Notes: generated from the sequence alone by a model not told the origin. A DNA stretch of 20,306 nt from Mesostigma viride (GCA_009746045.1 RPFO01000493.1:1-20306), one strand, 5' to 3'. Shown: positions 1 to 8,208, counted from the first letter of the stretch. A program made the numbers and translations.

Positions 1-177
1 AGAGCACACTCCATGCACCTCTTCCGCAGTCCTCTGTACAATACGAGCCCTCGAAACTTGCCGAACCGTCGCAGATCGTCCACGGTGGTCTTTCCGAAAG
101 GCCGCCACGGGACCCTTCATGTCCCGCGCGGTCAGCCAGAACCGGGGGTAGTTCCTGGCGACCCTTTGCGCGTTCAT
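1..177 (-). CDS. Partial unknown protein, runs off left edge
   Basis: An open minus-strand frame begins at the ATG at 177 and stays open for 59 codons to the window edge, so the 3' end is missing. The start reads MNAQRVARNYPRFWLTARD. About 40 bases upstream is a GTATAC box (217-222), similar in kind to boxes before other genes here. Near position 115 a neighbouring frame looks more protein-like (it gives FGKFRGLVLYRGLRKRC), so the frame may shift inside this fragment. No family is recognised. It is divergent from the gene at 326. It is judged likely coding because of the promoter-like box and the divergent arrangement, but the fragment is short. Confidence 0.35.
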   Translation of the reverse strand, partial: MNAQRVARNYPRFWLTARDMKGPVAAFRKDHRGRSATVRQVSRARIVQRTAEEVHGVCS

Positions 178-325
178 TCGCGCGCGACCTCCGACGCGGT
201 CCGCCGCTCGACCCGCGTATACTGAGGACATCTTTTTTTCTCCGCGCTCGCAGGGCGCGGAATTCTCTTTTCTACTCCTACTGTTGTACGAGCGCCGCGC
301 GCGTGATCACATATATAGAGAGAGA
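178..325. promoter_or_regulatory. Divergent promoter region with two TATA-like boxes
   Basis: This stretch separates two divergent reading frames. On the minus strand CAGTATACGCG (about 215-225) lies 40 bases before the ATG at 177. On the plus strand CACATATATAG (308-318) lies 8 bases before the ATG at 326. Both are AT-rich islands in GC-rich DNA. The very short leader inferred for the plus gene resembles that of the 6537 gene, where AGTATAAG lies 8 bases before the ATG. Promoter function is inferred from position and composition. Confidence 0.4.
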
Positions 326-2341
326 ATGCCCCCGAACCGATCCAGACGCACGTCGACGCGATCGACGTCCGCGCGCGCAAGACCGCGGAAGGCCGCACGG
401 AAGACGATCGCGCGAAAGAACATCGTCGCGCGCACGAGGACGAGCGTCCGCCGCGGGGTCGCTCGACGCAGGACGCACACGACGCGCGCGTACGAGTACC
501 AAAACGAGCTGGGGTACGCGCTTAAAAGGTTTAACAAAGCCTTTCCTGACACCCCCGCGATCCACGACGGCAAGAGAACTCAACTCGGCCTGTACGGACC
601 GAACAAGAACTTCGATGGAGAGGAGTTGGATCACATCGTCAACGTGCTCCGAACCGTGCAAGACGACCAGGAAAGGTTGAGAGAGCTTAACGCGAGCATC
701 GACGAATACGTTTCGGCGAGACGGTTCTTCCAAACCGACGGCAAGCAAGGAAGATTGCCGAATTCGTTTAATCAAAGGGAAGCCATGTTCCATCAACGCG
801 CTATCGAGACTTACAAGACCGCAACGGGGAAAGAACCGTCCAAAAGAGACCTCGAGAATTTTCTTAGCATGGCGGGTGGCGCATCGAGCGAGTATAAACA
901 CGACACGACCGTCGAGAAAGAGCGAGAGATTCTCAGAAAATTCGACAGACGGATCGGCGACTACGACGACGCTCGCGTCCAGAGGCTTCTGAACGAGTTC
1001 GTCCCGACCTATAACAACGTCGCCCCCTACCACGCGAAGATCGACGCCAACAACCCGGACGACCCGAATCTCGGACGCCTACGCCGCGCGGCCGAAGAAA
1101 TCGCTCAAGGCAAGCTCGATTACAACCACGAAACGGCGAAAAAGAGGATGCTCGACCAAGTCAGGGGGCTGATCAAGGAGAAGCTGAGCGAACCGGCGCG
1201 GAATCCGATGGCCAACCCCCACGCGGCCGCGACCGAACTGGCCGCGCTTCGACAAAGTCAGGACGCGAGGCGGGAAGCGCGAGAGCGAGAGAAAGCCGCG
1301 GAGAAGAGGGAAAGGTACGAGAGGTACCTCGCCGAGACCGCGAAAATGTACAACCGGTCCTTCCCGGATCTCGTCCAGATGGATCCGGTCAGTTTCGTCC
1401 GAAACCCCACAAAGAACTCCAGGAGGACAGAACTCGCGGACTTAGCGAAACGGGCCGCGGAGATGGACTCGGAGAACGAAGCCCTCCGATATCTGTCCGA
1501 CGCGGTGCTCGAAATGGGAAAGGCGGCGCAATCTCGCAAGGCCTATCGAGCCGAGAAGCGCGCGCTGAACGAGGAGAGACGGGCTAGACGCGCGGAAAAG
1601 GAGGCGCAAAAAAAGGCGAGCCGCGTCCACGAATCCGTTGCGCGAGAGGAACCGAGGAGGGCGGAGGGGGTCGCACAACCCCGGCAGCCCGTGTCCGTCG
1701 ATCGCGCCCCCGTCGCGCGAGAAGAACCGAGGAGGACGGAGATCACGCAGTCCCGACAGGTCGTGTCGGTCGCGCCCGGTCCCGCGGCGCGAGTCGTCGA
1801 CGAGCCCGGAGACGCGGCGAGGGGCGCCGGGGCCAAGAGCGGGGATCGCGCCAACGCGGGGGCGAGGAAAGCCGGACGGACGGGCCGCGGGACCTTGGAG
1901 CACGAGTACGACACGTGGGTCGCCGGGCGGCGTCTCTACGCCACGAGGGACGGACGACCGGGCAAGGACGGCCGCGCGCCGGTCAAGAAGGGCGAACGGA
2001 AGTCGATCGCGGCCCTGATCAAACAGGGCGGACGTGTGTGCGGCAAGCGCGAGTTGGACAACGAGACGTTCCTCGCGTGGCGGAACATCGAGCATTACCT
2101 GAAGGGCAGGGCGCATTCGTCCATGAACGCCGCCGATTACGCCCACCTCCGCGCCGAGCACAAGTACGGCGCGGAACTGCTCGACCAGTTCCGCAAGGGC
2201 AACTTCTGGCCGGGCGCCGAGCACCTCAAGCAAGTGTGTCTCTGCACCGGGAGACCCCCTCGAGTCGCGAGTACGCGAAGGGGAAAGCGACCGCCGAGGA
2301 GCGCGCGCGCAAGGCCAACGAACGCGCGGACGAACGGATGA
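326..2341 (+). CDS. Large basic coiled-coil protein, unknown function
   Basis: The ATG at 326 is chosen because it follows a TATATAG box by 8 bases; a TTG 42 bases upstream is also in frame but lies before the box. The 671-residue product begins with about 55 very Arg/Ser/Thr-rich residues, which could bind nucleic acid. A mixed region follows, then a charged helical stretch (about residues 300-440, rich in REREKAAEKRERYERYL-type sequence) that should form a coiled coil. Next comes a low-complexity Ala/Arg/Pro region with two copies of a VAREEPRR-containing motif, and a more globular C-terminal part (about residues 530-640, including EYDTWVAGRRLY). No family is recognised. The last 28 codons are Arg/Pro-rich and look out of frame: the protein-like reading moves to another frame at a C5 run (2255-2259) and continues to 2712. 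A structural or virion core role is possible but unproven. Confidence 0.8.
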   Translation: MPPNRSRRTSTRSTSARARPRKAARKTIARKNIVARTRTSVRRGVARRRTHTTRAYEYQNELGYALKRFNKAFPDTPAIHDGKRTQLGLYGPNKNFDGEELDHIVNVLRTVQDDQERLRELNASIDEYVSARRFFQTDGKQGRLPNSFNQREAMFHQRAIETYKTATGKEPSKRDLENFLSMAGGASSEYKHDTTVEKEREILRKFDRRIGDYDDARVQRLLNEFVPTYNNVAPYHAKIDANNPDDPNLGRLRRAAEEIAQGKLDYNHETAKKRMLDQVRGLIKEKLSEPARNPMANPHAAATELAALRQSQDARREAREREKAAEKRERYERYLAETAKMYNRSFPDLVQMDPVSFVRNPTKNSRRTELADLAKRAAEMDSENEALRYLSDAVLEMGKAAQSRKAYRAEKRALNEERRARRAEKEAQKKASRVHESVAREEPRRAEGVAQPRQPVSVDRAPVAREEPRRTEITQSRQVVSVAPGPAARVVDEPGDAARGAGAKSGDRANAGARKAGRTGRGTLEHEYDTWVAGRRLYATRDGRPGKDGRAPVKKGERKSIAALIKQGGRVCGKRELDNETFLAWRNIEHYLKGRAHSSMNAADYAHLRAEHKYGAELLDQFRKGNFWPGAEHLKQVCLCTGRPPRVASTRRGKRPPRSARARPTNARTNG

Positions 2342-2712
2342 CCAGGATCCGAGAGGCGATGGCGGCGGCGCGCGAGGCGATCGAGGACGCGCGCGATCCG
2401 ACCGAAGACCCGGTCACGACGTCCGCCGCGAGCGAGGGGTACGACGACCCGGACGACCCGGACGATCCGGACGAGCCGTACGCGGACGAAAGGATCGAGA
2501 TCGCGAACCCGGCCGCCGACCCCGCCAGGCACAACGCGGACGCCTCGTATTACCGCCGCGCCTCGTCGCGTCCGACGTCGAAGTCGAGGTCGACGCGGGA
2601 CGACGCGCCAGGTGCGAGGAGAACGGGCCGACGCGGGCCGATCAACCCGTGGTCGAAGACGCCGACTCGCCGACGCGCGACGGGCGCCCGGACGCGGCAC
2701 CGGAGGCCGTGA
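2338..2712 (+). CDS. Likely C-terminal continuation of the 326 gene in a shifted frame
   Basis: This frame has an ATG at 2338 that overlaps the upstream stop as ATGA, so it could be a separate 124-residue gene. However, protein-like sequence in the same frame extends upstream to about 2260 (AKGKATAEERARKANERADE) and flows into the helical TRIREAMAAAREAIEDARD after the ATG. The simplest reading is one protein split by a one-base frame change at the C5 run 2255-2259. The product has a helical start, a repeated DDPD acidic stretch (about residues 35-50) and a very Arg-rich tail. Its last 71 bases overlap the convergent gene ending at 2642. A separate gene, translational slippage, a real mutation and a base missing from the assembly all remain possible. 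Confidence 0.45.
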   Translation: MTRIREAMAAAREAIEDARDPTEDPVTTSAASEGYDDPDDPDDPDEPYADERIEIANPAADPARHNADASYYRRASSRPTSKSRSTRDDAPGARRTGRRGPINPWSKTPTRRRATGARTRHRRP

Positions 2713-3349
2713 CGGCCCCGAAGTCGCGAGGGTCCAGCTCGCCCAAGTCGACGCACTGGGTCAACGCGTGCCACCCGATCTCGGGCATGCGCTCCTTCAG
2801 AGAGCGGAGGAGCGAGTCCTCCGGCTCCCACTCTTCCCACCTCCGCGCGGCGGCCGGCAGGAGTCCGCAGTTCGCGCACGGACACGAAGGGACGGGGACG
2901 GTCGGGTCGTTTACGCGCAAGGCCTCCTTGACGAATTCCTCCGTCCAGTCCTCCGAGTCCGCCGCGGACCCGTCGCCCTCTTCCTCACCCTCCCCGCTTC
3001 GGTCCTCCTCCAGCCCCTCCTCGCTCGCCGCGTCGTCGCCGTCGAGTCCCGCGATGATCCGCCGCGTCGCCGCAACTTCCGCCTCGAGATCGGGTCGGTC
3101 CATGTGACCCATGGTCTCGACGCGCAGGGCGGCGTTGACGATCGCCAGCACGGGCGCCGGTCTCGCCGTGTCGGGGTTGTGCGTAAGGAACTCGTTCGCG
3201 CGGCGACACGTCATGTCGAGGATATTACACACGATGGCCTCCGCCAAATCCCTCGCGCGCGCGCGTCCGTCACGATCCCCGCCGTGCCGACTTACGGCCG
3301 TCGGATCTCGCCCGGCTTTCATGAACGAGTAGGACGAGCGCGTGTGCAT
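2642..3349 (-). CDS. Acidic unknown protein
   Basis: This is a 235-residue product. The ATG at 3349 is preferred because a TATA-like box (GAATATATGCG on the minus strand, 3388-3395) lies about 40 bases upstream; the frame is open further upstream but would run into that box. The N-terminal part (to about residue 90) is mixed and basic. It is followed by a strongly acidic stretch (about residues 105-150, many Glu, Asp and Ser) and a part with Cys-x-Cys-x2-Cys (CPCANC, about residue 170) and conserved-looking Trp residues (RRWEEWEPEDSLL). No family is recognised; the CPCANC motif could bind metal. It is convergent with the 326/2338 gene. Its first roughly 45 codons and its promoter have a diverged second copy at 5033-5192. 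Confidence 0.65.
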   Translation of the reverse strand: MHTRSSYSFMKAGRDPTAVSRHGGDRDGRARARDLAEAIVCNILDMTCRRANEFLTHNPDTARPAPVLAIVNAALRVETMGHMDRPDLEAEVAATRRIIAGLDGDDAASEEGLEEDRSGEGEEEGDGSAADSEDWTEEFVKEALRVNDPTVPVPSCPCANCGLLPAAARRWEEWEPEDSLLRSLKERMPEIGWHALTQCVDLGELDPRDFGAVTASGAASGRPSRVGESASSTTG

Positions 3350-3425
3350 CCCGCACCGTCGGACGGGGTCGACCCTCATCCTACTCGCATATATTCCCCC
3401 CATCCGACCGGACGAAGCACCGTGT
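3260..3425. repeat. Divergent promoter region, copy 1 of a dispersed duplication
   Basis: This segment holds the 5' end of the acidic minus gene, its TATA-like box (3388-3395) and the conserved block GACCGGACGAAGCACCG, and it lies about 120 bases before the plus-strand Ig/LamG gene. A diverged copy lies at 5033-5192, similarly placed before the plus-strand gene at 5295. Shared landmarks in order are TCCGTCACGAT, ACGGCCGTCGGAT, ACGAACGAGTAGGA (with one mismatch), ATATATTCCCC and GACCGGACGAAGCACCG. The arrangement suggests a bidirectional promoter driving both neighbours. Confidence 0.6.
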
Positions 3426-3515
3426 CGGTCCGAGTCACCTCGTCAGAGATCCGGCACGACAGGGTCGACGGGCGACACGCCGCGACCCGCTCACGAGGGC
3501 GCGACGAGACCAAAT

Positions 3516-4988
3516 ATGTCTCACCCATATACAGACCGATTCATGAGGCCGGTAGGCATCGCTCCACACGCCACGAGAAGACATAGATCTCGGCGGAAAG
3601 CTCCGGTCCCGCCCCCGACCGTGGGACTGACGACGACGGCATTGGCGGAGACGTACGACTCGCCCGTGCTCGTGACGGCCACGTTCAGCGCGCCGGTCGT
3701 CGGCTTCAGTCTGTCGGCGCTTTCGCTGTCCAACGGGACCGCGAACTCGCTCGCGGGAGAGGGCGCGTCGTATACGTTCTACGTTCAATCGACCGCGCCG
3801 TACACCGCGACAACGATTTCCGTCGGCGCGGGACTGGTAAACGTGCTCGGTACGTCACCGGGGGTCGCCAACCTGGCATCGAACACCATTTCGTTCACGT
3901 ATCTCCCCCCCCTGACCGTGGGACTGACGACGACGGCATTGGCGGAGACGTACGACTCGCCCGTGCTCGTGACGGCCACGTTCAGCGCGCCGGTCGTCGG
4001 CTTCAGTCTGTCGGCGCTTTCGCTGTCCAACGGGACCGCGAACTCGCTCGCGGGAGAGGGCGCGTCGTATACGTTCTACGTTCAATCGACCGCGCCGTAC
4101 ACCGCCACGACGATTTCCGTCGGCGCGGGACTGGTAAACGCGCTCGGTACGTCCCCGGGGGTCACCAACCTGGCATCGAACACCATTTCGTTCACGTATC
4201 TCGCGTACAATCCGAAGACCGATTCCACTCTCATGGCTTGGTACGACCCATCCGACCTGTCGACTCTCACCGACAGCGCGGGGACGGGGACCGCGAGCGT
4301 CGGCGGTAAGGTGCGCACGATGGCCAACAAGGCTCAGAGCGCTTATAACCTGTCCCAGACCACAGCGTCGACGCAACCCGAACTGGACGCGCGTTCGGGC
4401 GGGGTCGCGGACAAGTGGCTGAGGTTCTACGCGTACCCGAACCGGAGATACTTGTACCACATTTCGACGCCTTTCTTGAATGCGAGCACGCGTACCGTCG
4501 TCGTCGTCTTCAAACAACGCAACACGGCCTCTGCACGCCCGGATCCTTACACCGCCGCCGGCGCGTCGACGGATAAAGGGGTCGTGTTCGTGGCGGGGGG
4601 GCTGAGCACGTTCGGCATGCCGCGGATCGCGTACGATACGTCTTTGCTGACCATGAAAGCGTATTCCGGCGCGAGTACGTTCAATACGCTGGCAACCAGC
4701 GCCGATATATTCGACGACCAGACCCACATCGCGCACGTGGCGTACGACACGGCGTCGACGTCCAAGGTATGGAGCGCGGCTCTGGATGGCGCAAACGGGA
4801 CCAATTACCAGGGGACGCTGAGCTCGGCCCCCGCATACTCTGGCTTTTCGATAGGCGGGAGTTTCACCAGTCCGTATTACGCATTTGACGGGTGGGTAGG
4901 AGAGGTGATGGTATTCAACGTGTGCAAGACGTCGTCCGAACTCGCCGTCGTCAACGCGTACCTTAAGTACCGGTGGGGCACCGAGTGA
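3516..4988 (+). CDS. Ig-like repeat plus LamG-like surface protein
   Basis: The start is placed at the ATG at 3516 (MSHPYTDRFMRPVG); the frame is open upstream but overlaps the divergent promoter. The 490-residue product has a basic N-terminus of about 35 residues. Two almost identical 99-residue repeats follow (about residues 36-134 and 135-233), each with VTATFSAPVVGFSLSALSLS and ending in NTISFTYL. This is the pattern of bacterial Ig-like (Big_12-type) repeats. The remaining 255 residues begin AWYDPSDLSTLTDSAGTGT and end in DGWVGEVMVFNVCKTSSEL, typical of a concanavalin A/LamG-like fold. Such proteins are common as virion fibres or surface adhesins in algal viruses, so host attachment is inferred. 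No signal peptide or membrane segment is seen. Confidence 0.85.
   Translation: MSHPYTDRFMRPVGIAPHATRRHRSRRKAPVPPPTVGLTTTALAETYDSPVLVTATFSAPVVGFSLSALSLSNGTANSLAGEGASYTFYVQSTAPYTATTISVGAGLVNVLGTSPGVANLASNTISFTYLPPLTVGLTTTALAETYDSPVLVTATFSAPVVGFSLSALSLSNGTANSLAGEGASYTFYVQSTAPYTATTISVGAGLVNALGTSPGVTNLASNTISFTYLAYNPKTDSTLMAWYDPSDLSTLTDSAGTGTASVGGKVRTMANKAQSAYNLSQTTASTQPELDARSGGVADKWLRFYAYPNRRYLYHISTPFLNASTRTVVVVFKQRNTASARPDPYTAAGASTDKGVVFVAGGLSTFGMPRIAYDTSLLTMKAYSGASTFNTLATSADIFDDQTHIAHVAYDTASTSKVWSAALDGANGTNYQGTLSSAPAYSGFSIGGSFTSPYYAFDGWVGEVMVFNVCKTSSELAVVNAYLKYRWGTE
3618..4203 (+). repeat. In-frame 297-bp tandem duplication inside the Ig/LamG gene
   Basis: The block starting GTGGGACTGACGACGACGGC at 3621 recurs at 3918, exactly 297 bases (99 codons) later. 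The two copies differ at only a handful of positions, for example near 3810/4107, 3842/4139 and 3856/4153. The low divergence at DNA level indicates a recent duplication or gene conversion of one Ig-like domain, which would lengthen the fibre by one module. Confidence 0.9.
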
Positions 4989-5032
4989 GCGCCCCGACCA
5001 CTCGCGCCACCGAATCTTCCGTACCACCTTCG

Positions 5033-5192
5033 CGCGCTTCCGTCACGATTTACGACCAGCCGATCCACGGCCGTCGGATCGCGACCGGTTTTCACGAACG
5101 AGTAGGATGAACGCGTCGTCGTCACGCACCGTCGGTTAGGGGTCCTGCTCGAATATATTCCCCACACTGACCGGACGAAGCACCGGATCGGC
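5033..5192. repeat. Divergent promoter region, copy 2, with a remnant gene start
   Basis: This is the diverged copy of 3260-3425. Read on the minus strand it still encodes SSYSF-[V]-K-T-GRDPTAV, close to the SSYSFMKAGRDPTAV of the acidic gene, but the ATG corresponding to position 3349 is lost. Over the best-aligned stretch most base differences fall in third codon positions of that minus frame, so it was probably copied from, or once was, coding DNA. The TATA-like box survives at 5152-5159. The copy ends about 100 bases before the plus-strand gene at 5295 and may serve as its promoter. Confidence 0.55.
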
Positions 5193-5294
5193 CAGACCCA
5201 CCACCACTCGCGAGAACCGAATCCTCGTCCGGACGCCTCGACTGTCCCGCGCGTCCCGCGCTCGAGACAAAAGCCGAGACCTTACGAGTATACG

Positions 5295-6494
5295 ATGACG
5301 GACACGGCGGACATGCCTATTGTCCATAACCCAACGGGAGGGTCTCCCGCCGATAAGACCGTCGCCGCGGCCGCGGAGGGCACGGCGGACGTCCACGCGC
5401 CTCGGCGGTTCGAGATCCCCGACTTCCTGCAGCGGAAGGCCGCCGTCGCCCCGAGCGAGCTGTACGCGAACGCGCACATCTGGAACGAGATCGCCAAACA
5501 CATGGACACGGAGTCCGTCCTCAAGGTCCGCCAGGCGTTCGAGGGACGCGAGGACGCCGCCGACGTCCGCGACGTCCTGGCGAGCGAGCGGGAGACGCGG
5601 GTCGCCAAGGCCCGCACGCTCCTGCGTCCGATCCAGCAAAAGTTGCTGGAGTCTTCGCGATCGGGCGACGCGGTCCTGTTCGACCAGGCCGTGAACGAGT
5701 TCCGGACGGCCGCGAAGACCGTCGACGTCGCGTCCGCCCCGGACATCTGCGTCCTCGACCTGGCGACGGCCGCCCTCGAGCCGACGCCCGGCGCGTGGAC
5801 GCGCGACCACGCGAACGCCCTCCGCCTGATCTTCCCCCTCCCGAGCTCCGACCGCGCGGACAAGGTGGCGGCGCACTTCGGCGAGCTGACGCGGTCCGCG
5901 TACCTCCTGGTCAAGGGCGACGACGGCCACAAGTCCCTCCCGATCGTCACGGCGGGGTTCGCGTTCGCGCACGCGTACGGGGCGGAGGCCGGGATCGCGT
6001 TCATGTGCACCCTGCTGATCTTCTTCCGCACGCACACCCGCCGGAGGTGCTACCGCCTGATGATAGAGATGTTCCGCCGCACGACGGCCGAACTTCCGCG
6101 CACGGCGCGCGGGCCGCCGATCCGATCGATCGTCCACGCGTGCAACGCGATCCACGACAACCGCCGGATCAAGAACTTCCACCACGAGGTCATGCGGTGC
6201 GTGTTGCCGCGCGGGATGGAAGTCCGCGCCTACCGCGCGTCCAAGGACGACTACAAGTGCGTGCGATCCGGCGACATGTCGTCGTTCGACGCGTGGCTGG
6301 ACGCGAAGAAGGCGGAGATCGACGCGAAGGCGGACGAGCACCGCGCGACGCTGAAGAGGGTGCACGCGATGATGAACGAGGGGACGGCCGGCAAGATGGC
6401 CTACGTGTCGTTCAAGTTCGGTCGCGCGATCGCGCACCTGCCCCCTTGCTTCCCGGATACGTGGCCGTACGTCCCTTACTTCTACGCCATCTGA
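5295..6494 (+). CDS. Unknown 399-residue protein, possible F-box-like start
   Basis: The frame opens at the ATG at 5295. An AGTATACG box ends just before it (5288-5293), so the next ATG at 5313 (residue 7) is an equally good start. Residues about 45-75 (YANAHIWNEIAKHMDTESVLKV) have the spacing of a degenerate F-box, a motif frequent in giant-virus proteins that recruit SCF ubiquitin ligases; this is a weak resemblance. The middle has a hydrophobic stretch (AGIAFMCTLLIFF, about residue 235) followed by basic residues (RTHTRRRCYRL). The C-terminal third is charged and ends in FPDTWPYVPYFYAI. Codon use and lack of stops over 1.2 kb support coding; the long antisense and overlapping frames here are shadows. 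Function is unknown. Confidence 0.75.
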   Translation: MTDTADMPIVHNPTGGSPADKTVAAAAEGTADVHAPRRFEIPDFLQRKAAVAPSELYANAHIWNEIAKHMDTESVLKVRQAFEGREDAADVRDVLASERETRVAKARTLLRPIQQKLLESSRSGDAVLFDQAVNEFRTAAKTVDVASAPDICVLDLATAALEPTPGAWTRDHANALRLIFPLPSSDRADKVAAHFGELTRSAYLLVKGDDGHKSLPIVTAGFAFAHAYGAEAGIAFMCTLLIFFRTHTRRRCYRLMIEMFRRTTAELPRTARGPPIRSIVHACNAIHDNRRIKNFHHEVMRCVLPRGMEVRAYRASKDDYKCVRSGDMSSFDAWLDAKKAEIDAKADEHRATLKRVHAMMNEGTAGKMAYVSFKFGRAIAHLPPCFPDTWPYVPYFYAI

Positions 6495-6520
6495 CGCGCC
6501 GTTTTTTATCGCTCGGTGTA

Positions 6521-6528
6521 AGTATAAG
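6521..6528 (+). promoter_or_regulatory. AGTATAAG box before the 6537 gene
   Basis: AGTATAAG ends 8 bases before the ATG at 6537. Related boxes lie close to other starts: TATATAG before 326, AGTATACG before 5295/5313, and AGTATCCG before the minus-strand start at 10865. The repeated position suggests a viral promoter or start-site element. Confidence 0.4.
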
Positions 6529-6536
6529 ACGGCGAG

Positions 6537-7064
6537 ATGACGGTGGTCCAACGCATGATGCCCTTCGTGACGCTCAACTGCCCCATCTGGAGCGCGTTCC
6601 CCCAGGCGGGGATCGCCCGGCCCGCGTTCAACTGGAGCGACATGTACCGCTCCCCTCACACCAGGATCGGGTACGTGACCTACGACAACGCGCCCCCCTC
6701 GCCCGAGCGGTCGTACGCGAAAAACGCGGACTTGGCCGGCAGGCGGTGGAAGGTCTGGTTCCAATGGTGGCCCTCGAGCGCCCCGTCCGAGGACGACAAG
6801 CGCGCGGCCGACATGATCGCCAAGATCCTGGTGGGGGAGTACGCGGTCGACGGCCTGACGGTGGTCGCGCCGGACCCGCCGCCGGGCAGCGTCGGACCGG
6901 GACACTACCTGGTCCTGACCTCGGGGAGTTCGAACGGCCCGGCCGTCCCCTTGGCGGATTTCCAGGCGGCCGACAGCACCCTGTCGAACTGGCAACTCGA
7001 CCCGTTAGCGACGGAACCGGACCTGGTGAGGTACGTGTACAAGGCGTCCGTGCCCGACCACTAG
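6537..7064 (+). CDS. Unknown 175-residue protein
   Basis: The ATG at 6537 follows an AGTATAAG box by 8 bases and lies 42 bases after the stop of the 5295 gene, on the same strand. The product is soluble-looking, with many aromatic residues (WKVWFQWWPSSAPSEDDKRA, about residues 70-90) and a Pro/Gly-rich loop (PDPPPGSVGPGHY, about residues 115-127). No signal peptide, membrane segment or known motif is seen and no family is recognised. An AATAAA at 7235-7240 could end this transcript. Tight spacing with the 5295 gene suggests similar timing of expression, but a shared transcript is not shown. Confidence 0.7.
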   Translation: MTVVQRMMPFVTLNCPIWSAFPQAGIARPAFNWSDMYRSPHTRIGYVTYDNAPPSPERSYAKNADLAGRRWKVWFQWWPSSAPSEDDKRAADMIAKILVGEYAVDGLTVVAPDPPPGSVGPGHYLVLTSGSSNGPAVPLADFQAADSTLSNWQLDPLATEPDLVRYVYKASVPDH

Positions 7065-7728
7065 CCGCGTCGCGCGCACCGGACGCGCACCGGACGCGCC
7101 CGCGGAACGACGGATTAACTAGCTAGAGAGTACGCACAGAAATCGTGCCTGACACGCATGCAGATTGGACGGCATACCCACGGGACTCGTAATGAACATG
7201 AAGCTTTATTGAATGGAATGAATATTGATGTGTTAATAAACGTACAAAAATCGTTTTCTCACGATCACAAAGTGTCCATAGTTCCTTCCAGGCGCACACG
7301 GCGCGGCACAGCGTCCGGGGTCCATCGGCGCGCGGACACTCGGGACATCCCGCGCGTCCTCGACCGCCCCACAGGACACGGGGGCGCGAGTGGATCGACC
7401 TCCATGGGGGTGACAGACGGGGAGGGGTCCGGCACCGCGGCGGGACGTCGGACTCGCCCGGCGTCCCGGCGAGACTATTGGACACGTCCCGTGTCTCGTT
7501 CATTCTACCGTGCGCGCTCCTATCGTTGAGAGGGAGAGAGGAAGGGGTGAGGGGAGACGAGGGTCTCGGCGGCTCATGTAGGCGCACTCCTCCCGATCCT
7601 CCGAACCGACACGGATCCGATCCTCCGATCCTCCGAACCGACACGGGAGTCCCGCGGATCCGGCGCGCCGTACGTGGACCTCCCCGTGGACCTTCCCGTG
7701 GATCTCCTCGTGCCAGGACCCTACCCGT
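7065..7728. other. Intergenic stretch with back-to-back poly(A) signals and a possible tiny minus-strand ORF
   Basis: An AT-rich island (about 7190-7260) holds AATAAA on the minus strand (7205-7210) and on the plus strand (7235-7240), as expected between convergent transcripts. Upstream of the minus signal is an open frame ending with TGA at 7265-7267; from the ATG at 7405 it gives 46 residues (MEVDPLAPPCPVG...). A longer minus frame starting at 7503 runs through the poly(A) island to 7123 and is less credible. Near 7075-7100 GCGCACCGGAC is repeated. No convincing gene is seen. Confidence 0.3.
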
Positions 7729-7828
7729 CCCCCAATTTCCCGCCGAAACCGAGCGATCCGATTGGTAGCTACTCGGAGCGCCGCGCCATCCGTCACATCG
7801 GCGAAACGGAGCGATCCGATTGGCGATA

Positions 7829-8085
7829 CTCGGAGCGCCGCGCCGATTCGGCCCGAAACGGGTGCATCCCTCCGTTCCACCCTCCCTTTTTGCCCTCTTC
7901 ACCCCCTTTTTTGACCCCCGAAAACCCCCTTCCCGACCCCCGAAAAAGGCCTGTTCCGGTGTTCCGGCCCACCCCCCCTGGGCCGGTATCATTCTGAAAA
8001 AAAATTTTCTGGGACCGAAATCCTTCGTTTTGGACTTAGCCGATTTCGGCCTCCTCTCTCTCTCTTCCCTCTCCCCCTCTCCCTC
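7829..8085 (+). mobile_element. Half copy (left arm only) of the foldback element
   Basis: From CTCGGAGCGCCGCGCC at 7829 to the pyrimidine tract near 8080 this repeats the left arm of the full element at 8338, including GGCCGGTATCATTCTG and the A8-T4 block. About 100 bases of its left flank (from about 7729) are also repeated (from about 8237), giving a direct duplication with a period of about 510 bp. It has no central part and no right arm. Confidence 0.75.
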
Positions 8086-8208
8086 CGATTCGACCCGAGT
8101 CGGCCCGATTCGACCCGAGTCGGCCCGATTCGACCCGAGTCGGCCCGAGAGTCCCCGATCCGACCCGAGAGTCCCCGATCGACCCGAAACTCCCCGAGTC
8201 AGCCCGAT
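8086..8208. repeat. Short tandem repeats (20-bp units, then GAGAGTCCCCGATC units)
   Basis: CGATTCGACCCGAGTCGGCC occurs three times with a 20-bp period from 8086, followed by two or three shorter related units containing GAGAGTCCCCGATC. The array lies between the half foldback copy and its full neighbour and has no coding signal. Confidence 0.8.

Noticed and set aside
278-1033. 251-residue minus-strand ORF opposite the coiled-coil gene
   Set aside because: Shadow frame; the sense frame continues far beyond it and has the TATA-like box.
3855-5027. 390-residue minus-strand ORF opposite the Ig/LamG gene
   Set aside because: Its repeated segments are the antisense of the Ig-like duplication; the sense strand gives clear domains.
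5136-6995. 619-residue minus-strand ORF opposite the 5295 and 6537 genes
   Set aside because: Arg/Val/Asp-rich shadow of GC-rich coding DNA; it spans two separate plus-strand genes and the promoter between them, and has no domain-like sequence.
5795-7126. 443-residue plus-strand ORF overlapping two genes
   Set aside because: Very Arg/Pro/Gly-rich out-of-frame translation of the better-supported 5295 and 6537 frames.
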